Part shown: piece after piece, positions 57,609 to 64,000 of the stretch
Layout: every line of letters begins with the position of its first letter
Numbering within the stretch: the stretch's first letter is position 1
Assembly (NCBI RefSeq): GCF_002099425.1
Contig: NW_018343973.1
Location: 7,803,501 to 7,867,500, forward strand
Reading direction: 5' to 3'
Length of the DNA: 64,000 nucleotides
Origin: Phascolarctos cinereus
Taxonomy: Eukaryota; Chordata; Mammalia; Diprotodontia; Phascolarctidae
Program-made: the position numbers and the translations under genes
Notes under the pieces: generated by a model
What the model saw: the letters and a program-made list of their open reading frames with translations, nothing else
What the model was told of the DNA's origin: nothing
Database searches by the model: none

Positions 57609-58658
57609 TTTATGGAATAGAACTGCATAAGAAATTTCCATAAGAATAAATAGATACCTTATGCTCATATAATATCTCATGGAATAGGTAATACTCAATT
57701 TTACAGCCATGATAGATTTGTTAAGTGGCATCAACATCTAAAGTTAGCATCCTATCATCACTGAAAAGGTTGGTTGGTCTAACTCTCACCCTACCTCCTT
57801 TTTCAATACTTTCCATGTCATTTCTTCAGTTACTAAACATTCAGTGGCCATAAAGATTTCACTTGCCCTACATTGGTTTGTTGCTAAGGGTTATGAAAAA
57901 ACACCAAACAAGCAAAACAAGCCAAAAAATAAAAACCCCAAACCAAAATATGAAAACCTCACAATATTTGAGTACTAGTTAATTGGCTTTATATTCCCAT
58001 TTTGGTCTCAGGATAATATGAAATATATTTTGTCTGAGGGCAAAGATCTCTATGTTCCTCTGCCCTTCTCTCTGGCATTCTCTCTTCTAGATAAAGACAT
58101 TGCAAGGATTTGGCTAGCAGCCACACAGCTTTCTTTTTCTTGGACCACAGGATTGTTAGTTGAAGGGAAATGCTCCCCTTGAAGTAAATATTTCTTTTAC
58201 CTTTGAAAAACTGCCTAAATAGTAGTATTAATGAAGTCATGAAGCAGGTGACTCCATTCTACATCCTAAAAAAGAAAAGTTGCAACTAACAATTCTGTTT
58301 TCAGAATTCCTTCCTACCTTCCCAAATCACAAGGGCAAATACCACAAAATGCACCATTGAATCCATTTTAAGAAAATTCAGTTGAGAGGAAATGAACCCA
58401 GCACAGTTTGCCACATGGAAAGGGAACCCAGAGAGGGAGGCTGCATTAGGAGTGGGACTAGGCCAGGCACAAGCACACCTGCTGAATAGTCACTGAAGTT
58501 TGGGGCAGCAATGTCCCATTTTAACTAATTATCTTGATTTTTCATCAGCCTTTAAATTTTGTTTCTCTAAGACAAAACCTTGGTTTACTAACCTTATTTA
58601 TGGCTTTTTTTGTAAAGACAATTGTTTAAATTTCTTATTGTTACCTGAAACTCTTTTC

Positions 58659-58695
<37 letters not shown>

Positions 58696-59145
58696 TTGAC
58701 TATATAACTTATCTGCATGACACATTCGTATTATCATTTTTTATTCTCTATCACTATTGGCTTGATTTCTCTGATATTCTAAATTCTTGGATGCCTTTGG
58801 GGTAAAAAAAAACACCCTTGTATTTAGTTGTATCTGGAAAACTGAAGCTAAGCTAACTTTATCCATTCAACTTGCTTTCTTTTCACTCTTTGTAAGTGAA
58901 TATATATACACACACACACACATATGTTAGAGACAGAGACAGAGATACAAAACATATTCAAACTAGATACAAAGCAACCTGGGATGTGGCAAAGGAGACA
59001 AGTAGAGGAAGGCACTAGCAGCTATATATAGAGGAGTACAAGGAAGGACCAACCAAGAAACATTTTTTTTACTAACATTTTGTCATTTTTGCAATATCTA
59101 GAATATCCAAGAGAAATAGAAAACCAAGAAGAAAGAAAAGTAAAG
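57609..59145. other. Unassigned DNA
   Basis: No gene or family was recognised apart from CA microsatellites at 58661-58692 and 58908-58922. Confidence 0.45.
58661..58692 (+). repeat. (CA)n microsatellite
   Basis: About 16 uninterrupted CA units. Confidence 0.95.
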
Positions 59146-59147
59146 GC

Positions 59148-59250
59148 AACTTAATTCAACAATCATTTATTAAATACCTACGTGTGTACAAAGTACTGTC
59201 CTAGGCTTTGGGAGATGCTAAGATAAAAAGATATAGTAGCCATCAGAATC
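59148..59250 (-). mobile_element. L2 LINE 3' end (minus)
   Basis: 'ttaattcaacaatcatttat', 'taaatacctacgtgtgtaca', 'aagtactgtcctaggctttg'. Reverse complement of the L2 terminus. Confidence 0.65.
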
Positions 59251-59654
59251 TTTAAACAGAGAAAGAGGAAAAATGTAAAGCATAGGACATAATGAGACAA
59301 AATTTGTCAAATCAAGACATTTTTGATGAATGTCTCCAGGCAGAGCAGAAAATCAAAATCCAGGACACTTCCCCCTCTTTTAGGTTTTCTAGTCACCATA
59401 TAAACACCCCTGAGCTGTATGAGAAAAAGAAAGGTCATAGATTATTATTTTAAACATCTTTTTTTACAAGAGACCAAAACTAATCCCTACAAATTCAATT
59501 TCATCTAGCATTAAATAACTCTTTTGGTATCTGGTCTGGTTTCCAGAATAGCTAATCAATGCCTAGCTCCAGGGTTTATTTTAAACTGTTCTTCTTTTTC
59601 CCCTTCTTTCCCCACTTAATACTAGGAAGCAATGTTGCAACAGAGGATAGCAAG
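59251..59654. other. Unassigned DNA
   Basis: No gene or family was recognised. Confidence 0.4.
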
Positions 59655-59860
59655 ATGTCTTCATAGTCTGTTAGACATCAGTTAACTTTCTCCATCTGAA
59701 ATGTACTTACTGAGTGACCCTGGACATTTAGCCTCTCAAGGTTCTGGGCAACTCTCCAAGCCCATAAGTTGCAATAGTTGGAGATCTGCCCTGGTAGAGG
59801 GAACATCTTTACCTGGGAGTTCCTTGTACTGATGAAATCCCAAGTCCAATCCCTCTCCCT
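59655..59860 (+). mobile_element. MIR-type SINE (marsupial variant), plus
   Basis: 'actgagtgaccctggacatt', 'tagcctctcaaggttctggg', 'caactctccaagcccataag', 'ttgcaatagttggagatctg', 'ccctggtagagggaacatct', 'gggagttccttgtactgatg', 'aaatccca'. Matches the 3' blocks of 44065-44290. Confidence 0.7.
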
Positions 59861-59869
59861 ATCCCTATC

Positions 59870-60170
59870 ATTTGAAAATATCTGAGTTGGAAGGAACCCA
59901 AGAGGTAACTTAATCCACCCTGTAATCCAGTAGGAATTAATTTTCCTACATCCCCTAAAAGTGGTGATACTGTTTTCACTTAAAGACCTTCAGTGAATGG
60001 GAGCCCACTACTTTTCCAGTCAGCCCATTTCACTTTTGGACATCTCTAAATGATAGGAACATTTTCCTTACATGGAACTGAATCTTTACAACTTCCACAC
60101 ATTGTTCAAATTTTGTCCTTTGATACCAAAATTAACAAAATCTAGCATTTCTGCAATAAGAAAATCCTTC
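59870..60170 (-). mobile_element. CR1/L3 LINE 3' end (minus)
   Basis: 'tctgagttggaaggaaccca', 'agaggtaacttaatccaccc', 'gtgaatgggagcccactact', 'tttccagtcagcccatttca', 'cttttggacatctctaaatg', 'ataggaacattttccttaca', 'tacaacttccacacattgtt'. Same family and orientation as 2165-2510. Confidence 0.78.
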
Positions 60171-61270
60171 AAATATTTGAAAGCACATTCGATGCCCTGC
60201 CCCCACTTTCAACTCTGATCTTGTCTAGGGACAGTAGAGTATATCTGCAATTCAATTCAGCAAAGTTTTATTTAATGCCTACTGGGAATAAGATGGTGAA
60301 ATAGTATAGTCCTTAATGATCCGATTACACTTCCCCTATTCTATGGTAATCATGTCAGCCAGAGTGAGCCATCTCTATCATTTACTCTTAAAGGAAAAAT
60401 ATAGCTGCTTTCTTTTCATTTTTTCTCTCTTCCTCCTGTCATTTTCACTTTTCTTCCTCCTTTTGTCTTACTCCTATCTTTAGTTTTTCCTCCCATTAAT
60501 TACATTCAAATAGCTAATGTGTTCATTTATTTATATCTTCATTCTTAACTGGTTAAGTAATTTTACTTTGGAGTTTTCAGCTTGTTGATCCCTTAAAAAT
60601 TAGGTTTCCACAAAATACCTCTCTCCTTTTCCTTACTTCACATTCTTCAGGAACTGTACATATGGAGCAAATGTAAGCTTCCTTGTTACATTCTTATCTA
60701 AAAGGTCACCCCTCTATTAGCTACCATAGTTTTCCTGTTCTTTGAGACTGGTACTTATATGCTCCAAAATATACATTTTTGAAAAGTGTGTTTAATGTAT
60801 GTTTTGGAAAGTATCTATCTGTGAATCTATTTTTATTGATAATCTTTCTATAGAAGGCTCTCTAGGCAAATAGACTGACTCTTGATCAGATGGCTTATTC
60901 CAGGTTCTGCATGTTGCAATTATCTTACAATTTAGTTCTCTTAATAGTAAACCAAACCTATTTTATATGTCCTTTTAAGAGTTCCTTATCTATTTAACCC
61001 GTCCAATAGAGTATCTCTAATACTTCACTCTATTTCTAAATAGTGTGTAAACATCCTTCATTCTTAGGATCAAGCATTACTATTGAGTTAGCCAGCCATT
61101 CAAGTTATTTTTTGTCCATATTTTTTTCTTAAATTTATAATGCGTTTTTTTTTTCTGTTAAAAGATTGTATCACACACCCCTTGGGCATGTAAGTTAACC
61201 TTCTTGGAATGGGAGTGGGGGAGGGGATGGACTAGATGATTTTTGAAACTCCTTAAAATAATAACAATGA
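60171..61270. other. Unassigned AT-rich DNA
   Basis: 60240-60290 is a short reverse-complement L2 terminus ('caattcagcaaagttttatt'). Elsewhere no family was recognised. Confidence 0.4.
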
Positions 61271-61274
61271 CAGT

Positions 61275-61324
61275 TACTACTACTATTGCTGCTGCTGCTG
61301 CTGCTGCTACTACTACCACTACTG

Positions 61325-61364
<40 letters not shown>

Positions 61365-61378
61365 AACTACCACTGCTA
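61275..61378 (+). repeat. (CTG)n / (CTA)n trinucleotide repeat
   Basis: TAC units, then GCT x7 (61288-61308), then imperfect CTA/CCA units, then about 13 CTA units (61324-61363), then 'caactaccactgct'. It adjoins the 3' end of a minus-strand MIR and probably arose from its tail. Open frames through it (poly-S, poly-T, poly-L, poly-A) are artefacts. Confidence 0.95.
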
Positions 61379-61890
61379 GCATTTATATATTTTATGGTTT
61401 TCAAAATACTTTACAAATATTATCTAATTTCACCCTTGGAACAACCTGAGAGGTACTTGCTATTATTATTTCTAATGGTAGCTAGGTGATAGAATGGATA
61501 CAGTGAAGGACTTGGAATCAGAACAACAAGAGTTAAAATTTTACTTCAGAAACTTATTAGTTATGTGATTCTGAGCATGCCAGTTAACCTCTCTGTGTCT
61601 CAGCTTCCAAATCTGTAATCTACCTTAGCATCTACCTCACAGCATTGTTGAGAGTTGATGAGTTAACATGTGTAAAGTGCTTTGTGAGAATTAAAATGCT
61701 ATATCATTGATAGTTATTAATTATTAATAACACTTATTACTCTTTTCCATATGCAGAAACTGAAGTAGACAGAGGTTAAGTGATTTTACCAAGATCATAC
61801 AGCTACTAAGTGTCTGAGGTGGGATTTAAAGTCAGGTCTTCCCATCTCCAAGCCCAGTGTTCTAACCACTGTGCCATCTAGCTGTCTTGC
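61379..61890 (-). mobile_element. MIR/Ther-type SINE (minus), split by a plus-strand MIR
   Basis: Left part 61379-61475: 'agcatttatatattttatgg', 'ttttcaaaatactttacaaa', 'tattatctaatttcaccctt', 'ggaacaacctgagaggtact'. Right part 61730-61890: 'actcttttccatatgcagaa', 'actgaagtagacagaggtta', 'agctactaagtgtctgaggt', 'gtcaggtcttcccatctcca', 'gtgccatctagctgtct'. Together they make one copy. Confidence 0.75.
61478..61729 (+). mobile_element. MIR-type SINE (plus), nested in the minus-strand MIR
   Basis: 'ggtagctaggtgatagaatg', 'gatacagtgaaggacttgga', 'atcagaacaacaagagttaa', 'cagttaacctctctgtgtct', 'cagcttccaaatctgtaatc', 'gcatctacctcacagcattg', 'gtgtaaagtgctttgtgaga'. Full length, ending in an ATTAATTATTAAT-type stretch. 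Confidence 0.75.
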
Positions 61891-62820
61891 ATACAAATCC
61901 CTGCAAAAATGTCCCTGCATTATCTGCATAGAGTTTATTATCAACTTCTTGTTGTTGTTTTTCATGGAGTAATCCTTATGTCAGTACTTGCTGACTTTTT
62001 CATATCTCATCTTATTACAATAGCTTGAAATGACTTCATGGCTTGTATCTTTCTATTCACTTCTGGGCATTCTCTTTCTCCTCCTGGGACTGGTGAAATG
62101 AGTAGGACCAGGAATATGATTTAAGGTAATGTAAGTGGCCAGCCCTCAAGTGAGTCAGAGACTGATCATCCTTATAACACAGGTTCTTGGTGAATCATTT
62201 CCAACCTCAACTTGATAGGGTCATACTTTTAATGAATAGAGATTTCCCTTCAGGGTGTCTGAGGGTGATAATTTCTGCAAATAATATTTCTCTTCAAACT
62301 GAGATATCATGGTGGTGTTATTCAGGAATGGTAAGGTTAGTATTTATTTTTTTTTTCAAAAGGGAAATGGCTTCAGGATAAAGGTTAGATGTGACTCCCC
62401 AGTGCTAACCACAGGACAGGGTTCTATTATGAAATCTTCTGGAAAGTTGGAACAAAGAGAGTTAATACTTAACCTCCTTGTAATTTTTTTACCCTCAAAA
62501 CAACCCACCAACTTGAAAATGAATTAAACAGCAACATCATAGGATCCACACTTCCTAACTTTATAATAAATTACTGAGATGCACTGAACACTAATTGGAT
62601 TGGTTCTATGGAACATGGATGCTAGTTCATTACCTTTCTCTGCAGGATGGTAAGTTCCAGGGTAATGTGGAAGGAGCAGAGACAATATTTTCAATGGCCC
62701 CATGATAGCAGCTGTATTTGGTAGTCTCTGGGAACTATGAAACTTAAAAAATTTTCTTTTTGTTAGTCCAGATTCCTATGATGGGCAGAGGCAAAAACAG
62801 GACACTCGAGAATTAATTTG
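61891..62820. other. Unassigned DNA
   Basis: No gene or family was recognised. The open frames at 62187-62381 and 62309-62527 overlap in different frames and lack motifs. Confidence 0.4.
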
Positions 62821-62824
62821 TAAA

Positions 62825-62975
62825 TCATCTGGTCTAGTGGAGAGAGAACAGAACTGGAAATAATGAGAACTGGCTTGCTTTTTGTATTAATTCCACCTAA
62901 GCTTTCTGTGAGATTTGGGGCAAGTCCCTTAAGGTTTTTGGCATCTCAATTATCCCCAAAATAAATTGAGGGTAG
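62825..62975 (+). mobile_element. MIR-type SINE (plus), degraded
   Basis: 'ctagtggagagagaacagaa', 'ctggaaataatgagaactgg', 'ttggggcaagtcccttaagg', 'ggcatctcaattatccccaa'. Confidence 0.5.
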
Positions 62976-63801
62976 AGCCTGCTTTTTTGTCTGTCCACTG
63001 GATTCTTTTCCCTGGGTTTCAACCTGGAGCTGGAGGGAAAAGTGAGTCATAGGAGAACTATAAACAACATGTCTATATCTCAACTACCTTGTCCTTTATG
63101 CCTTTTTGTTTTTCATATTCTCTGTTCATTTCTTATCTTACTTCCTTCAGAAACAAGATCAGTATTGACATGAAAAAATGGCAGAAGTAAAGGAACTTTT
63201 TCTCCCCTCTCCTTGAACCAAAGCCAATAACTTCCTTTTCATCATGCTGTCTCCCTTCTCCTTCTCTTCCTTTCTCAACTCTTACTTTTACCTACCCAAT
63301 GCCATTCAGCTCAAGTACAAGGATATATTCTTAGAAGGTCTGCTGCTTTAGGAGGTTGAATAGAGAAAGCTTTTATAGATCTTTTTCTTCTTTAACTTTC
63401 CAATCACTAGCACCAGAAGTAATTTAGCTTTTCTGCAGTTTTTTTTTCTCAAGTGGGATAAGTGTTTATTTTCTCTTTAAAAATGTATCCAAAGTACAAT
63501 CCCAGAATGCTATTTAGTTATATTTTATATGTTTAATCTTATATTATACCACGAAGGACTGAGAAGACTAGGGAGAAAGAAAAAGAGACAGACATAAAGA
63601 AAGGCAAATAAGCAGACAGGTAGACAAGCAAACACAGATAAATAGACAGAAAGATAGAGATAGATACATGATAGATAGAGAAATGTGATGTCATAATTGT
63701 GCATCTCAGTAATATATAGAGAAAAATGAATATGTGAAAAAATCTTTGACTCAATAGAGGAAATGTATTATCACAATTTTTATTAAGAAAAATGAATCAT
63801 T
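62976..63801. other. Unassigned DNA with a GA/GATA-rich tract
   Basis: 63570-63690 is an imperfect AGACA, GATA and GAAA repeat. No gene was recognised. Confidence 0.45.
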
Positions 63802-64000
63802 GGAGGAGGAGCCAAGACAGAAGAGAAAAAGCAGCAACTTGACTGAGCTCTCCCTCAAACCCCTCCAAATGCCATAAAACAATTACTGAAGCAGCAGAAC
63901 CCACAAAAGGATGGGGTGAAATAATTTTCCAGCCAGAAACAACTTAGAAAGTCAGCAGGAATTGCTGACTATTGCATCTGGGTGAGAATGGAGCACAGTC
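63802..64000 (+). mobile_element. 5' end of an L1 (plus), cut by the window edge
   Basis: Starts 'ggaggaggagccaagacaga', then 'gagctctccctcaaacccct', 'ccaaatgccataaaacaatt' and 'gaagcagcagaacccacaaa'. It matches the 5' UTR start of the HAL1-like element (57592 downward on the minus strand) block by block, so both belong to one L1 lineage, distinct from the L1 at 22.7 kb. Whether it is a full L1 or another HAL1-like copy cannot be seen. Confidence 0.8.

Noticed and set aside
61158-61489. Poly-Ser, poly-Thr, poly-Leu and poly-Val open frames
   Set aside because: They are translations of the CTG/CTA repeat in several frames and on both strands.

Overview
The window is AT-rich mammalian nuclear DNA that is almost wholly intergenic or intronic, and the repeats point to a marsupial. 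The evidence is many copies of CORE-SINEs of the MIR/Ther kind, MAR1-type SINEs with an RTE/BovB-like tail (the 'ttcttggcaaagat' and 'catttccttctcc' blocks), a second tRNA-headed SINE with an L1-type A or microsatellite tail (WSINE1/SINE1-like), abundant L2 and CR1/L3, and L1s whose coding sequence matches no placental subfamily I know. I cannot tell opossum from an Australian species. No intact host protein-coding gene was recognised. Two short exon-like stretches (15625-15693 and 39794-39901) are offered only as candidates. Family names are from memory and were not checked against a repeat library. Layout: 1-18.7 kb is old unique DNA with scattered L2, MIR-type and MAR1 copies, microsatellites, a hAT-like foldback and several hairpins. 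18.75-21.83 kb is a minus-strand L1 that kept both ends but lost most of ORF2. 22.70-29.32 kb is an essentially full-length plus-strand L1 with a perfect 14-bp target duplication, a two-unit repeat in its 5' UTR and several frame breaks. 29.3-54.6 kb is layered SINE, L2, CR1 and MIR sequence, including a 7SL RNA pseudogene and a MAR1 copy both inserted in one old L2. 54.6-57.6 kb is a MAR1 SINE into whose first bases a 2.7-kb L1 lacking nearly all of ORF2 (HAL1-like) has inserted, with a perfect 16-bp duplication. 57.6-63.8 kb is mostly unique with old MIR, L2 and CR1 pieces and a CTG/CTA repeat. 63.8 kb to the end is the 5' end of another L1 running off the window. How the parts work together: nothing here forms a pathway. 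The window records successive waves of retroposition. Oldest are L2, CR1/L3 and MIR. MAR1 and the A-tailed SINEs interrupt these, and L1s interrupt MAR1. L1 machinery probably also placed the 7SL pseudogene and the A-tailed SINEs. I found no new defence, CRISPR or operon-like system, and none would be expected in such DNA.
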